The position numbers and the translations under genes were made by a program. Of a DNA stretch of 64,000 bases, positions 8,845 to 18,499 are shown in pieces. The notes under the pieces were generated by a model. It was given only the letters and a program-made list of their open reading frames with translations, had not been told where the DNA came from and made no database searches. Source of the stretch: Tenacibaculum sp. Bg11-29 (GTDB taxonomy: Bacteria; Bacteroidota; Bacteroidia; Flavobacteriales; Flavobacteriaceae); the NCBI RefSeq assembly GCF_002836595.1, contig NZ_PJBB01000003.1, positions 1 to 64,000 of the forward strand. Reading direction: 5' to 3'. Numbering within the stretch: position 1 is the stretch's first letter; every line of letters begins with the position of its first letter.

Positions 8845-9921
8845 TTAATTTAATTTAATTCGAGGATCTAACCAACTATAAATAATATCAACTAATATAT
8901 TTATAAGAATAAATAATGTTGCGACTACTAAAACACTCCCCATTATAACAGGTAAATCAAGCGTATTTAATGAATTTACAATTTCTTTCCCTAACCCATT
9001 CCAATTAAAAATATACTCTACAAAAACGGCACCTGCTAACATAGAGGCAAACCATCCTGAAATTGCTGTTACTACAGGGTTAAGTGAGTTTTTTAGAGCA
9101 TGTTTATAAACTACTTGATACATTGTTAATCCTTTTGCCTTGGCTGTTCTTATGTAATCTTGATTCAAGGTCTCTAATAAAGAATTTCTCATTAACTGTA
9201 TTACAACTGCTAGCGGACGAATACCTAGTACTATTGCTGGCAATAATAAGTTTTTCCATTGAATGTGGGTTCCTTCTCCAAAATCATCAACCTCAAACAA
9301 ACTACCTGTCATTTCTAAATTAGTATACTCATGTAGTACAAAACCAAAAAACCATGCGAATAAAATTGCTGAAAAGAAAGATGGTACACTCATACCTAAA
9401 GTACTTATTACCGCAATAACGCTATCGAAAATAGTATCTTTATATAGTGCTGATAAAATTCCTAAAATAATACCTAATCCTAAGGCGATTACTATTGCAA
9501 AAACAGCAAGAATTGCTGTATTGGGTAATGTTTCATAAATAACTTCTGACACATTTTTTCCGTTTTTTTGAAAAGATTGTCTCAAATATGGGTATTTAAC
9601 AACAACATTTACATCACTTATCGAAAACAATTTTAATGCTTTATATTTATCTTTAGTTAAAAACGTATAATCATCAACCTGTTTACTATGTAATGACAAT
9701 AAAGAAACATCATTTAAATAATATAAATACTGTGTAAATATAGGTTTATCAAAACCATATTTTTTTCGAATATTTTGAAGTTGTTCTGTATCCTCTCGTT
9801 GATCTAACATCATTCTAGCAGGGTCGCCAGGTAGCACGTTAAATAAAAAGAAAATAACGGTTACAACACCAAAGAGTGTCAAAAAACCGTATGAAAATTT
9901 ATTAATTACATATTGAAACAT
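8845..9921 (-). CDS. OppB/DppB-type ABC transporter permease
   Basis: A 358-residue inner-membrane protein with the family N-terminus (FQYVINKFSYGF, FNVLPGDPARMML) and the C-terminal EAA-type loop with DYIRTAKAKGL. It would be one half of the channel of a peptide or nickel importer. A soluble insert of about 80 residues follows the first membrane segment. No partner permease, ATPase or binding protein is adjacent, which is common in Bacteroidetes. ATG 9921 was preferred to the TTG three codons upstream. It is the first gene of the long minus-strand operon and is divergent from pyrF. Confidence 0.88.
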   Translation of the reverse strand: MFQYVINKFSYGFLTLFGVVTVIFFLFNVLPGDPARMMLDQREDTEQLQNIRKKYGFDKPIFTQYLYYLNDVSLLSLHSKQVDDYTFLTKDKYKALKLFSISDVNVVVKYPYLRQSFQKNGKNVSEVIYETLPNTAILAVFAIVIALGLGIILGILSALYKDTIFDSVIAVISTLGMSVPSFFSAILFAWFFGFVLHEYTNLEMTGSLFEVDDFGEGTHIQWKNLLLPAIVLGIRPLAVVIQLMRNSLLETLNQDYIRTAKAKGLTMYQVVYKHALKNSLNPVVTAISGWFASMLAGAVFVEYIFNWNGLGKEIVNSLNTLDLPVIMGSVLVVATLFILINILVDIIYSWLDPRIKLN

Positions 9922-9956
9922 ATATAACAAAGATAAAAGAAAGTGTTAAAAAAGTG

Positions 9957-9964
9957 TACTTTTG
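9957..9964 (+). promoter_or_regulatory. pyrF promoter -7 box
   Basis: TACTTTTG matches the Bacteroidetes TAnnTTTG box and lies 20 bases before the pyrF ATG. A clear upstream TTG (-33) element is not visible. Confidence 0.5.
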
Positions 9965-9984
9965 CTTAACTTTTACAACAACTC

Positions 9985-10794
9985 ATGACTACACAACAAT
10001 TAGTTAACGAAATTAAAAAAAAGAAATCGTTTTTATGCATCGGTTTAGATGTCGATTTAACTAAAATACCGCAACATTTATTAGAAAAAGAAGATCCTAT
10101 TTTCGCCTTTAATAAAGCCATTATTGATGCAACTCATCATTTATGTGTTGCCTATAAACCAAATACGGCTTTTTATGAAGCTTATGGAATAAAAGGTTGG
10201 AAATCTCTTGAAAGGACAATAAGGTACATCAACGAAAAACATCCTGAAATTTTCACGATAGCTGATGCTAAACGTGGAGATATAGGAAACACATCAACAA
10301 TGTATGCTAAAGCCTTTTTTGAAGATTTAGCTTTTGATTCTATTACTGTTGCTCCATATATGGGAAAAGATTCTGTTGAGCCTTTTTTAGCTTTTGATGA
10401 TAGGCATACAATTATGCTTGCTTTAACATCTAATGAAGGTGCTTTCGATTTTCAAACAAAAACTGTTGATGGAAAAGAACTATACAAACAAGTTTTAGAA
10501 ACTTCTAAGTCTTGGAAAAACTCAGAAAATTTAATGTACGTTGTTGGTGCTACCAAGGCTGAGTATTTTTCAGAAATACGTAAAATTGTTCCTGATAGTT
10601 TTTTATTAGTTCCTGGAGTAGGTGCTCAGGGTGGAAATTTACAAGATGTTTGTAAATACGGAATGAACAGCAATGTAGGTTTATTAATTAATTCTTCTCG
10701 AGGAATTATTTACGCTTCTAATGAAGAAGATTTTGCTTACAAAGCTACAAGGAAAGCTGAAGAGTTACAATTACAAATGAGTGAAATATTATAA
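9985..10794 (+). CDS. pyrF: Orotidine 5'-phosphate decarboxylase
   Basis: A 269-residue TIM-barrel enzyme that converts OMP to UMP, the last step of de novo pyrimidine synthesis. The start FLCIGLDVD, the catalytic [10 protein letters not shown] segment and the phosphate-binding [10 protein letters not shown] and [10 protein letters not shown] segments are present. The length fits the longer group of bacterial PyrF enzymes. It is transcribed alone, diverging from the permease operon, with a TAnnTTTG box upstream and a strong terminator downstream. Confidence 0.96.
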   Translation: MTTQQLVNEIKKKKSFLCIGLDVDLTKIPQHLLEKEDPIFAFNKAIIDATHHLCVAYKPNTAFYEAYGIKGWKSLERTIRYINEKHPEIFTIADAKRGDIGNTSTMYAKAFFEDLAFDSITVAPYMGKDSVEPFLAFDDRHTIMLALTSNEGAFDFQTKTVDGKELYKQVLETSKSWKNSENLMYVVGATKAEYFSEIRKIVPDSFLLVPGVGAQGGNLQDVCKYGMNSNVGLLINSSRGIIYASNEEDFAYKATRKAEELQLQMSEIL

Positions 10795-10797
10795 AAA

Positions 10798-10824
10798 AAG
10801 CCAAGGTTAATGACTCCTTGGCTT
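10798..10824 (+). terminator. pyrF terminator
   Basis: AAGCCAAGG and CCTTGGCTT form a perfect 9-bp stem with a 9-base loop, starting 4 bases after the pyrF stop. Confidence 0.8.
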
Positions 10825-11007
10825 ATTAATTAATTCAAATAATTACACTAATGAAAATATTTTTTTTTAGTATAAGTTGTGCAAATGTATAAACCTTTAT
10901 TACTCCTATTTTACACTTTGATTTGAACACCTTATTTTTTGAATTAGAACTAAAACTAAATGCCTTAATCACCATAATTGACATTAATACTTAATGTATA
11001 TAAACAC

Positions 11008-11037
11008 AAAAAGCTGAGGATAAATCCTCAGCTTTTT
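11008..11037 (-). terminator. susCD terminator
   Basis: AAAAAGCTGAGGA and TCCTCAGCTTTTT form a perfect 13-bp stem with loop TAAA, 23 bases after the susD-like stop. The A and T flanks allow it to work in both directions. Confidence 0.8.
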
Positions 11038-11060
11038 TTTATATAAATTAATAAGTAAAT

Positions 11061-12257
11061 TTACTTAAGTAATGGATTAGAATCTACTGCTCTAGTTGGG
11101 TAAGGTAATACATAAGATGTTTCACCTGTTAATTTTAACTCTTCCCATCTTGTCCATTCAAAAGACATCTCTAAACGTCTTTCTTCAGCTAAAGTTAATG
11201 ATGACTTTCTTGCTAATTGTAATTCGTTTAATCTATTTGTGTTTCCTGCTTCTGCTGAGATTAAGTACATCTCTGCAATTCTTGACACTAATAAGTCTGA
11301 ATTATCCTCAGTCTTATATTTTTTAGAATAAATATATCCTTTATTAGCTACTTTACCATCAAAATCAAATAAAATTCTTCTAGTATCTTCTCCTTTAACT
11401 AAAGCTGTTAAATCATCTGCAGCTCCAAAATTATTCCAAGTTCTAGACTCAGGACTCATAATCCATCCCCAAGAACCAGCAGTTTCAGCTTTTGTTCCTT
11501 TAAACATAAAGATAACTTCTGAATCTCTTTCTAAAGGGTTTACTGCTAAAGAAAACTTTCCAGTTTCGATTACTTCTTCTGCTTCAATTGCTGCAGCTAC
11601 TTTGTTTCCTTGAAGTTTATAAATTCTAGCTAAAAGAGCTGTTGCAGCTTCTTTAGTTGGAGTTTTTTGATTATCAATAAGATTAAGTATATTAAAACTA
11701 ACATTATTAGCCTTTGAATATTTTAAATCTTCAACGATGAAGTTTAAAACATCTTCTTTTGATGAAGGTGCGATAGGCTTTCTATCATAATTTTCATCAA
11801 TTAAAGGAACTCTTTCAAACATATCATATAATCTCAAATAGCTTAATGCTCTAGCATATCTTGCAGCTCCTTTTTGAGCTTCATTTGCTGTAGACACCTT
11901 TAAAATAGTATTAGATCTATCAATACCAGCGTAAAAATCTGCATAGAAATAACTTAGTAAAATATCTCCTGGAGGCACAGTGTTTTCAAAAATATTTTGA
12001 ACTTGAGGCCACTGAAATTTAACAGGCTTGTAGTTATCTCCCATTATTTCAGTGTTCATAATAGCAAAATAACCATAATTATTAGGGTGTCTTAATTTTT
12101 TATACAACCCTGTTAATAATTTATCTACATCTTCATTAGCTAGTTCTGCAGTTGCAGAAAGAGATGCTTCTGAAGGAATATCTAATTCACTAGTACATGA
12201 AGAAGTTAATACTGCGAATACTCCTATAAAAAGTATTTTTGAAATTTTTTTAATCAT
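11061..12257 (-). CDS. SusD/RagB-family outer-membrane lipoprotein
   Basis: A 398-residue surface lipoprotein (lipobox LTSSC, Cys21) that would cap the SusC-like channel and bind its ligand. The TPR-rich core (AQKGAARYARALSYLRLYDM) and the C-terminal RLEMSFEWTRWEELKLTG segment are typical. It is shorter than the usual 450-550 residues, suggesting a reduced ligand-binding region and perhaps a small or peptide ligand. It lies 10 bases after the susC-like gene. No glycoside hydrolase is nearby, so this is not a full polysaccharide locus and the substrate cannot be predicted. Confidence 0.9.
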   Translation of the reverse strand: MIKKISKILFIGVFAVLTSSCTSELDIPSEASLSATAELANEDVDKLLTGLYKKLRHPNNYGYFAIMNTEIMGDNYKPVKFQWPQVQNIFENTVPPGDILLSYFYADFYAGIDRSNTILKVSTANEAQKGAARYARALSYLRLYDMFERVPLIDENYDRKPIAPSSKEDVLNFIVEDLKYSKANNVSFNILNLIDNQKTPTKEAATALLARIYKLQGNKVAAAIEAEEVIETGKFSLAVNPLERDSEVIFMFKGTKAETAGSWGWIMSPESRTWNNFGAADDLTALVKGEDTRRILFDFDGKVANKGYIYSKKYKTEDNSDLLVSRIAEMYLISAEAGNTNRLNELQLARKSSLTLAEERRLEMSFEWTRWEELKLTGETSYVLPYPTRAVDSNPLLK

Positions 12258-12267
12258 GTTTTATTTA

Positions 12268-15200
12268 TTAAAATTTAACATTTAACCCTACTAAAAACGA
12301 CTTAACATTAGGAATACCTCCTAAATCAACACCTGCTTGAATTTTACTTCCATCAGACCTATCTTGACTACTTTCATTCGTTTGATTTACATAATTAGTC
12401 TCTGGATCTGCTCCTGAATATTTAGTAAATGTAAAAGGGTTTCTTACCTGAGCATAAATTCTTAAACTTTTGATAAACTTAACTTGTGACTCTTCTAAGA
12501 AATCGAAGTTATAACCTAAAGTAATATCTGAAATTCTTAAATAGTCTGCATTTTCTAAAAATCTTGTAGATCTTTGCGAGTTCCAAGAAGAAATGGTTGT
12601 TCCTAAATGTGGTCTTGGGTTTGAAGCACCTGTATTAGTAGGCGTCCAGTAATCTAACATCTCTTCTAACATGTTTGTAGAAAATGAAGGAGAACCTACT
12701 GCTCCACCATTTAATAATCTTTCTTTATAAGAAGCATAAACTTTCTTACCTATAGAATATTGACCACTAATTCCTAAATCAAATCCTTTGTAATCTATAG
12801 AAGTATTAAATCCTCCATAAATTGGAGCAATACCACCTTCGAATACTTTTTTATCTAAATCTGTAATTTGACCGTCACCATTCTGATCTACATATATCAT
12901 ATCTCCTGCTGCAACGGTTTTACCATCAACACCATCTTTATCTTTATATGTATATTCTTCTGAAGTAACACCTGCAGATTCTAGAATAAAGAAAGAACCT
13001 AAAGGACTACCTTCTTTAACAATAGAAACAAAACCTGTTGTGTATTGTCCTGTTTCAGACCCTACTTTTGTTACCTTATTTAAATTATATGAAAAGTTAG
13101 CTCCAAAATTCCAATTAAAGTTTTCTTTTTCAATAATTCTTGCATTAAGATTAACTTCAAAACCTTCATTAGAAATATTTCCAACATTAGCTAACATTGT
13201 TCTAAATCCACTTTCTTGAGGAACATTTACCCTACTTAAAAGGTCTTCTGTCTCTTTTTTATAGTAATCCAAGTTAAGATCAAATCTATTAAATAAAGTA
13301 AGATCTAAACCTGCATTAAATGCTCTTCCTCTTTCCCACTTTAAATTAGGATTAAAAATATTTGTTGTTGCTAAACCAGGTTGTTGATCATAATTTTCAC
13401 CTGAACTAATTAAGTTTTGTCCTGATGCATATGAAATACCTGCTTGATTACCAGTATAACCAAATGACCCTCTTAATTTTAATAAATTAATTGCTGGAAC
13501 TTGAAAGAATTGTTCGTTTGAAACCGTCCATCCTGCAGATACTGCTGGAAAACTCCCCCATCTATTGTCTTTTGTAAATTTAGAAGAACCATCGTATCTT
13601 GTTGATACCATTAAATGGTATTTAGAATCCCATGACATTTGTAATCTAGCAAAATAAGACTCTAAAGCCATTCCTTTAAAGAAACTACGTCCTTGATTAA
13701 TTTCTCCTGCTGAAACTAACCACTCTAAGTCACTTGAAGGAAAGTTTTCCCCTTGAACAAATGAATCTTCATAATCCCAATTTTGAAATGAATGACCAGC
13801 TAATACATTTACTTTTAACTTTTCATCAGCAAATTTCTCAGTAAAAGTTACCGTATTTTCAATCAAATAATCTCTGTTATTTGAAGTACTATAATAACCA
13901 TAACCTGTAGGTACAGCATCTCCATTTAAACCTCTCCTTGTATTTGGAGCATCATACCTGTTATATCTTTGACTTCTAATGTTTCCACTAAAAGCAGAAT
14001 GCCATACGACACTTTTAATTGGAGTTATATCAAAGAAAAGAGTTCCTCCTAAGTTTTGCCATTTATCAGTTACTTTTCTTTCGAAAGCAAATAAAGGGTT
14101 TGTGAAATTATGAACAGCTATTTTACCTTCACTATCATAAGGACTAACATCAGGTCTTGCATTCAAAGCATTAGAATAAGGCTGATATGTATTATTATCA
14201 TCTGCTACAGGTGTAGCTTCAGAAAAAGCAAAATTTGAATTAACACCAAATTTCACATAATCATTCATTTTTTGCTCAACATTAAGCTTAACACGTCCAA
14301 TTTTATATGTGTCATCTTTTATAATACCTTCTTGATCGAATAAAGAAGCAGATAAATAAGCTTTTGTATTCTCACCACCTCCAGCAATGCTCATTTGATA
14401 CCTTTTTACAGCAGCATTTTCTCTTAATACTAACTTTAACCAATCAGTATCATAAGAACTATTAGGTAATGGAGTTAAGACTGTTGGGTCTTTAGGTCCC
14501 GCTAAAGCCCCTGAAGTAATGTCTGCTTGATAATTTAATCTAGCAGCATCAGATACTTGCTTATAACCTGCAGCATTTAACAAGTTAGGTCTTTTAATAA
14601 TATTTTGAAAACCATAAGATGTATTAAAAGACACTGAAAGATCTTGCTCATAACTACCTCTATTAGTTTGAATTAAAATAACACCATTAGATGCTCTAGA
14701 ACCATAAATTGCAGTAGAAGCAGCATCTTTTAAGATACTAATACTCTTAACATCTTCTGGAGATATCCCACTCATATCTTCTTGAGGTACTCCATCTATA
14801 ACATATAATGCATTATTAGAAGCACTTAAAGAACCGTTTCCTCTAATACTAATTTGGGTCGCATCTCCACTTCGTCCACCAGTACTTGAAATTTGTAAAC
14901 CAGAAGTTTTTCCTTGTAATGCTTGTGCAATATTAGCGACAGGCTTATCCTCTAATTGATCAACACCAATACTTGATACTGACCCTGTCAAATCCTTCTT
15001 TGAAGTAGATCCATAACCTACAACAACTATTTCATCTAGTATGTTATCATCTCCTATCAATACAACATTTAACTTAGATGATAACCCTACTGTTTTCTCT
15101 ACAGTTTTCATACCAACAAAACTAAAAACTAAAACATCTCCTTGTTTAGCTTTTACAGAGTACTCACCATCAAAATTTGTTTCAGTACCTTTAGTTGTTC

Positions 15201-15342
15201 CTTTTAAAATTACATTTACACCTGGTAATAAACCCGAACTATCAGATACTGACCCTGTGATTTCTTTCTGCTGCGCATAAGTATTTAGTAGGAATCCTAA
15301 AAAGAATAACACACAGACTACGTTTTTGTAACGTTGATTCAT
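12268..15342 (-). CDS. SusC/RagA-family TonB-linked outer-membrane protein
   Basis: A 1024-residue TonB-dependent transporter. Residues 1-23 are a signal peptide (LLNTYA); residues about 28-100 are a carboxypeptidase-D-like domain (ITGSVSDSSGLLPGVNV); then come the SusC TonB-contact motif LDEIVVVGYGS and the plug (VDQLEDKPVANIAQALQGK, LYVIDGVPQEDMSGISPEDV); the rest is a 22-strand barrel ending in Phe. With the SusD partner it imports an unknown ligand across the outer membrane. It is first in a two-gene operon. The divergent LytTR regulator could be its regulator, which is only an inference from position. Confidence 0.94.
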   Translation of the reverse strand: MNQRYKNVVCVLFFLGFLLNTYAQQKEITGSVSDSSGLLPGVNVILKGTTKGTETNFDGEYSVKAKQGDVLVFSFVGMKTVEKTVGLSSKLNVVLIGDDNILDEIVVVGYGSTSKKDLTGSVSSIGVDQLEDKPVANIAQALQGKTSGLQISSTGGRSGDATQISIRGNGSLSASNNALYVIDGVPQEDMSGISPEDVKSISILKDAASTAIYGSRASNGVILIQTNRGSYEQDLSVSFNTSYGFQNIIKRPNLLNAAGYKQVSDAARLNYQADITSGALAGPKDPTVLTPLPNSSYDTDWLKLVLRENAAVKRYQMSIAGGGENTKAYLSASLFDQEGIIKDDTYKIGRVKLNVEQKMNDYVKFGVNSNFAFSEATPVADDNNTYQPYSNALNARPDVSPYDSEGKIAVHNFTNPLFAFERKVTDKWQNLGGTLFFDITPIKSVVWHSAFSGNIRSQRYNRYDAPNTRRGLNGDAVPTGYGYYSTSNNRDYLIENTVTFTEKFADEKLKVNVLAGHSFQNWDYEDSFVQGENFPSSDLEWLVSAGEINQGRSFFKGMALESYFARLQMSWDSKYHLMVSTRYDGSSKFTKDNRWGSFPAVSAGWTVSNEQFFQVPAINLLKLRGSFGYTGNQAGISYASGQNLISSGENYDQQPGLATTNIFNPNLKWERGRAFNAGLDLTLFNRFDLNLDYYKKETEDLLSRVNVPQESGFRTMLANVGNISNEGFEVNLNARIIEKENFNWNFGANFSYNLNKVTKVGSETGQYTTGFVSIVKEGSPLGSFFILESAGVTSEEYTYKDKDGVDGKTVAAGDMIYVDQNGDGQITDLDKKVFEGGIAPIYGGFNTSIDYKGFDLGISGQYSIGKKVYASYKERLLNGGAVGSPSFSTNMLEEMLDYWTPTNTGASNPRPHLGTTISSWNSQRSTRFLENADYLRISDITLGYNFDFLEESQVKFIKSLRIYAQVRNPFTFTKYSGADPETNYVNQTNESSQDRSDGSKIQAGVDLGGIPNVKSFLVGLNVKF

Positions 15343-15534
15343 AAATTGTTAATTTTTTATTAATTGTAGTTTGTAAATTTAACGGCATTAATTATTGCTC
15401 AAGAGCATTTTGATTCTAACAACCTATATTTTGATGTGAGAAACTTTTTTTAAGAAGTTAACTACTTAAAAATTAATTTTTGTTAATTTTTAACAAAAAC
15501 AGGATATTCTTATTTATTTTAAATACTTCTTATT

Positions 15535-15542
15535 TATCTTTG
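15535..15542 (+). promoter_or_regulatory. Candidate -7 box upstream of the LytTR gene
   Basis: TATCTTTG fits TAnnTTTG and lies 69 bases before the ATG at 15612. No TTG is seen at the expected -33 distance, so the call is tentative. The rest of the 269-base intergenic region shows no other clear site. Confidence 0.4.
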
Positions 15543-15611
15543 TACTCTAATACAAAAAAAATTGATTTTACATGGACTATCCCCTCAACGGTTCTATAAA
15601 ACTCCCCTTTT

Positions 15612-16394
15612 ATGAAAACGTCTATCCTTATTGTTGATAACGATCTTAATTCCCGAGAGATTCTAAAGAAACTATTACAACAGTTTGATTTTTTAAAAAT
15701 TATTCATGAGTCCTCTACAGGAATTGATGCCATTGAAAAAATAAACTCTTTAAACCCAGATATTATTTACCTTGATACTCAAGTAAAAAACATGACTGGT
15801 TTTGATATTATTGAAAAAATAACCTTACCTAAAAAACCTCTTTTTATTTTTACTACTTGTTCAAATAAAGAGGCTTTAAAAGCTTTTGATTACTTTGCTT
15901 TTGATTATTTACTAAAACCATTAAATAAGGAACGTTTTTCACATTCTATTAAAAAAATAATAGATTATAAAAAAATAGAAAAACAACCTAATATAAAAGA
16001 TGATTTAGACGATATTTTAAGTTTTATAAAAGAAAAATCTAATAACGAAATCTCTGTAAAAGGGAAAAAGATAAATATCAAGTCAGGAAATAAAGTTATT
16101 TTATTAGAGCGAAACATAATTAAATATATATCTGCTTCTGGTTATTATGTTGAAATTTTTACAACAGACAACAGAAAGTATTTATTACGAGAATCTTTAT
16201 CTAGTATAATAAAAAGACTAAACTCTAGCCAATTTATTAGAATACATAGATCTACAATTATCAACTCAAATTTTATAGACGAAATAATTGCTTCTAACTA
16301 CGGAGAAACAGATGTAAAAATAAATGATAATAAAACTTTTAGAGTTAGTAAAAGTTACAAAAAAGAGTTTCAAGAAATCATGGGTGTTAAATAG
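15612..16394 (+). CDS. LytTR-family response regulator
   Basis: A 260-residue protein. The N-terminal receiver domain (residues 1-120) has the acidic pair (VDND), phospho-acceptor Asp55 (IIYLDTQ) and Lys102 (LLKPL). The C-terminal LytTR DNA-binding domain is at about 150-260 (SASGYYVEIFT, FIRIHRSTIIN). The sensor is not adjacent; in Bacteroidetes such partners are 7TM or 2TM histidine kinases. It diverges from the susCD pair and is followed after 20 bases by the BtuF-like gene, possibly as one transcript. The target is unknown. Confidence 0.9.
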   Translation: MKTSILIVDNDLNSREILKKLLQQFDFLKIIHESSTGIDAIEKINSLNPDIIYLDTQVKNMTGFDIIEKITLPKKPLFIFTTCSNKEALKAFDYFAFDYLLKPLNKERFSHSIKKIIDYKKIEKQPNIKDDLDDILSFIKEKSNNEISVKGKKINIKSGNKVILLERNIIKYISASGYYVEIFTTDNRKYLLRESLSSIIKRLNSSQFIRIHRSTIINSNFIDEIIASNYGETDVKINDNKTFRVSKSYKKEFQEIMGVK

Positions 16395-16414
16395 CATTAA
16401 GCTTCACCTTATTT

Positions 16415-17182
16415 ATGAATAAAAAAAGTGTAAACCCCTCTTATAAAAAAATCATTTCATTAGTTCCAAGTCAAACAGAATTACTGGTTGATTTAGGGCT
16501 TGAAGACTCTATTGTTGGTGTTACAAAATTTTGTATACATCCAATAAACTTAAGAAAAAATAAAACAATTATTGGTGGAACAAAAAATATTAAACTTGAT
16601 AAAATAAAAAAATTAAACCCAGATATTATTCTTTGTAATAAAGAAGAAAATACGAAAGAAATTGTTGAAGCTTGTCTACAAATTGCACCTACACATGTTT
16701 CAGATATTTTTACGCTTGATGATTCTAAAAAACTTATAAAGGAATATGGCGATATTTTTTCTTGTAAGACGCAAGCTCAAATCATCATTAAAAAATTAGA
16801 TTCTGAAATTTTACAATTTCAGAAATTCATTAAAAACAAAAGAGAGAGAACAGTTGCTTATTTTATTTGGAAAAATCCATGGATGGTTGCTGCAAATAAC
16901 ACTTTTATTAACCACCTTATTGAGCTAAATAATTTTAAAAATATTTACAAGAACTTAAACCGTTATCCTGAAATTGAACTACAGGATATTAAAAAAGGAA
17001 ATCCTAATTTAATTTTACTCTCATCTGAACCTTTTCCTTTTAAAGAAAAACACATTAATGAAATAGCATCTCACGCCACTCAATCAAAAGTAATTTTGGT
17101 AGATGGAGAAATGTTTTCTTGGTACGGCAGCAGATTACTAAAAGCTTTTGATTATTTTAAAAAACTACACAATAGTATTTGA
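16415..17182 (+). CDS. BtuF-like helical-backbone metal-receptor protein without signal peptide
   Basis: A 255-residue protein of the periplasmic-binding-protein class III fold used for cobalamin and iron-siderophore receptors: it has IISLVPSQTELLVDLGL at the start, an LDKIKKLNPDIIL segment and a second lobe ending in EMFSWYGSRLLKAF. Unlike true BtuF it shows no signal peptide or lipobox, so it is predicted to be cytosolic and its ligand is uncertain. No transporter gene is adjacent. Its 3' end overlaps the convergent small gene by 18 bases. The family is common in Bacteroidetes; I cannot give a reaction. Confidence 0.8.
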   Translation: MNKKSVNPSYKKIISLVPSQTELLVDLGLEDSIVGVTKFCIHPINLRKNKTIIGGTKNIKLDKIKKLNPDIILCNKEENTKEIVEACLQIAPTHVSDIFTLDDSKKLIKEYGDIFSCKTQAQIIIKKLDSEILQFQKFIKNKRERTVAYFIWKNPWMVAANNTFINHLIELNNFKNIYKNLNRYPEIELQDIKKGNPNLILLSSEPFPFKEKHINEIASHATQSKVILVDGEMFSWYGSRLLKAFDYFKKLHNSI

Positions 17183-17362
17183 TAATTCTTTGTATAAATA
17201 CTTTACTCGGTTCAACTTTTCTAATATTTGCATTGCTTTAAATGCAGATCGATCGCTTTTACACTCGTCTTCATATTTATAATCATTAGCTCTTTCAACT
17301 AATTTACGATACCTATCCTCAAGATGTGTTCTATAATTCTGTAATTGATTAATTCTTGACAT
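17165..17362 (-). CDS. Small conserved helical protein of unknown function
   Basis: A 65-residue charged, all-helical protein starting MSRINQLQNYRTHLED. ATG 17362 was chosen because the upstream extension is hydrophobic and would need a non-family-like start. It looks like a short coiled coil (DRYRKLVERANDYKYEDECKSDRSA). Similar small proteins occur in flavobacteria, but no function is known to me. It overlaps the convergent BtuF-like gene by 18 bases. Confidence 0.65.
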   Translation of the reverse strand: MSRINQLQNYRTHLEDRYRKLVERANDYKYEDECKSDRSAFKAMQILEKLNRVKYLYKELSNTIV

Positions 17363-17446
17363 TTTTAATATAATTAAGGGCTTTATAAATATACGTAAAT
17401 ATTTGACTAACAAAAACATAAATAAAAAAACATTCTTTTCCCAAAC

Positions 17447-17480
17447 AAAAAAGGGTTCGCAAATTAGCGAACCCTTTTTT
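17447..17480. terminator. Strong intrinsic terminator
   Basis: A perfect 14-bp stem (AAAAAAGGGTTCGC and its complement) with loop AAATTA lies 17 bases after the DUF4197 gene. It ends that minus-strand gene. Confidence 0.85.
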
Positions 17481-17496
17481 GTGTTTTTATAAAAAC

Positions 17497-18207
17497 TTAA
17501 AACTTGTCTTGCAAAGCAAAAACTTTCTTTAACAAAGTTGTATTACGTAAACCTACTTTTTCACGAATTCCTTTTTCCTCAACAGCTATCATTGTAAAAA
17601 CTCCTTTTAAAGCTTCTCCTGTTACGTAATCTGTTAAATCTGGATTTACTCTTTTTACAAAAGGAATACTATTATATTTATTAATCAAATTTGACCAAAT
17701 TTTATCAGCCCCTACTTTCGCAAAAGATTTTTTAATTACTGGATTAAATTGGTTGTACAATGCTGTATTTGTTTTTCCTTGTAAATAAGAAGTTGCTGCG
17801 TTTTGCTGACCTAATAAAATATTTTTAGCATCGTTAAAACTTATTTCTTTAACCGCATTTACAAAAATTGGTGTTGCTGTTTTAACAGCGTCCTCTGCTG
17901 TTCTATTAATTGCTTTTAACCCTTCATTAGCTAAATTACTTAAACCTATTTTACGTAAACCTTTATCAACAGCCTGTAATTCTTTTGGCAAAATAATTTT
18001 AACTAATTCATTTCTATAAAAACCATCCTTAGCTGTTAATTTAGTAACCTGGTGTTTAATCCCGTTATCTAAAGCTTGTCGCAATCCATTCCCTATTTGT
18101 TGTTGTGATAAAACACCTCCACCTTGAGGTAATTGATTCACTACTTTTTGTAATTCTGCACATCCTGTTAATAAAACTACAAATGCTACTGCTACTATTT
18201 TTTTCAT
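17497..18207 (-). CDS. DUF4197 domain lipoprotein
   Basis: A 236-residue lipoprotein (lipobox LLTGC, Cys16). The body matches the DUF4197 family: LRQALDNGIKHQVTKL, then LPKELQAVDKGLRKIGL, then ALKGVFTMIAVEEKGIR near the C-terminus. It is predicted all-helical and anchored in the outer or inner membrane, facing the periplasm or surface. The family has no established function. It stands alone between terminator hairpins. Confidence 0.87.
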   Translation of the reverse strand: MKKIVAVAFVVLLTGCAELQKVVNQLPQGGGVLSQQQIGNGLRQALDNGIKHQVTKLTAKDGFYRNELVKIILPKELQAVDKGLRKIGLSNLANEGLKAINRTAEDAVKTATPIFVNAVKEISFNDAKNILLGQQNAATSYLQGKTNTALYNQFNPVIKKSFAKVGADKIWSNLINKYNSIPFVKRVNPDLTDYVTGEALKGVFTMIAVEEKGIREKVGLRNTTLLKKVFALQDKF

Positions 18208-18258
18208 TCTTAATTTGGTTTATATACTTTTAGAAACAATTATCTATTAATTGTCACA

Positions 18259-18423
18259 TTATTTAAAACTATCTGTTTTTTTATCATAACCGTAGGGGCA
18301 ATGTCTACAACCGCTTTTACAGCAATACCCTCTTTTTAAATGAAAACTCTCTGTAAATACTTTATAACCATCTTCATTTAAATAGTAATCTTCATCAGTT
18401 AACTCTATTCGTTTATTGTACAT
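18259..18423 (-). CDS. DUF5522-type Cys-rich small protein
   Basis: A 54-residue protein starting MYNKRIELTDEDYYLNEDG and ending in the cluster YCCKSGCRHCPYGYDKK, which has four cysteines plus one His and looks like a metal or iron-sulfur site. ATG 18423 was chosen: a TAnnTTTG box (TACTTTTG) ends five bases before it, so the upstream in-frame extension is unlikely to be translated. Length and motif agree with DUF5522. Function unknown. Confidence 0.8.
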   Translation of the reverse strand: MYNKRIELTDEDYYLNEDGYKVFTESFHLKRGYCCKSGCRHCPYGYDKKTDSFK

Positions 18424-18428
18424 AGTTA

Positions 18429-18436
18429 CAAAAGTA
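18429..18436 (-). promoter_or_regulatory. Promoter box 5 bases before the DUF5522 start
   Basis: Minus-strand TACTTTTG matches TAnnTTTG, followed by TAACT and ATG. Transcription would begin at or next to the start codon. The -33 TTG is not at an ideal distance. Confidence 0.45.
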
Positions 18437-18452
18437 TTCTTTTTTAAACACA

Positions 18453-18480
18453 AAAAGACTGTCAAATTTGACAGTCTTTT
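18453..18480. terminator. Terminator of the ABC/M1 fusion gene
   Basis: A perfect 28-bp palindrome (half site AAAAGACTGTCAAA) lies 20 bases after the stop of the permease-peptidase gene. Confidence 0.8.
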
Positions 18481-18499
18481 ATTTTAAAACTAATTTTTA

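Noticed and set aside
9922..9930. TTG start three codons upstream in the permease gene
   Set aside because: ATG 9921 gives the family start MFQYVINKF; the extension adds nothing conserved.
11061..15342. Complete polysaccharide utilisation locus
   Set aside because: Only the susCD-type pair is present; no glycoside hydrolase, lyase or sulfatase gene lies nearby, and the SusD-like protein is short.
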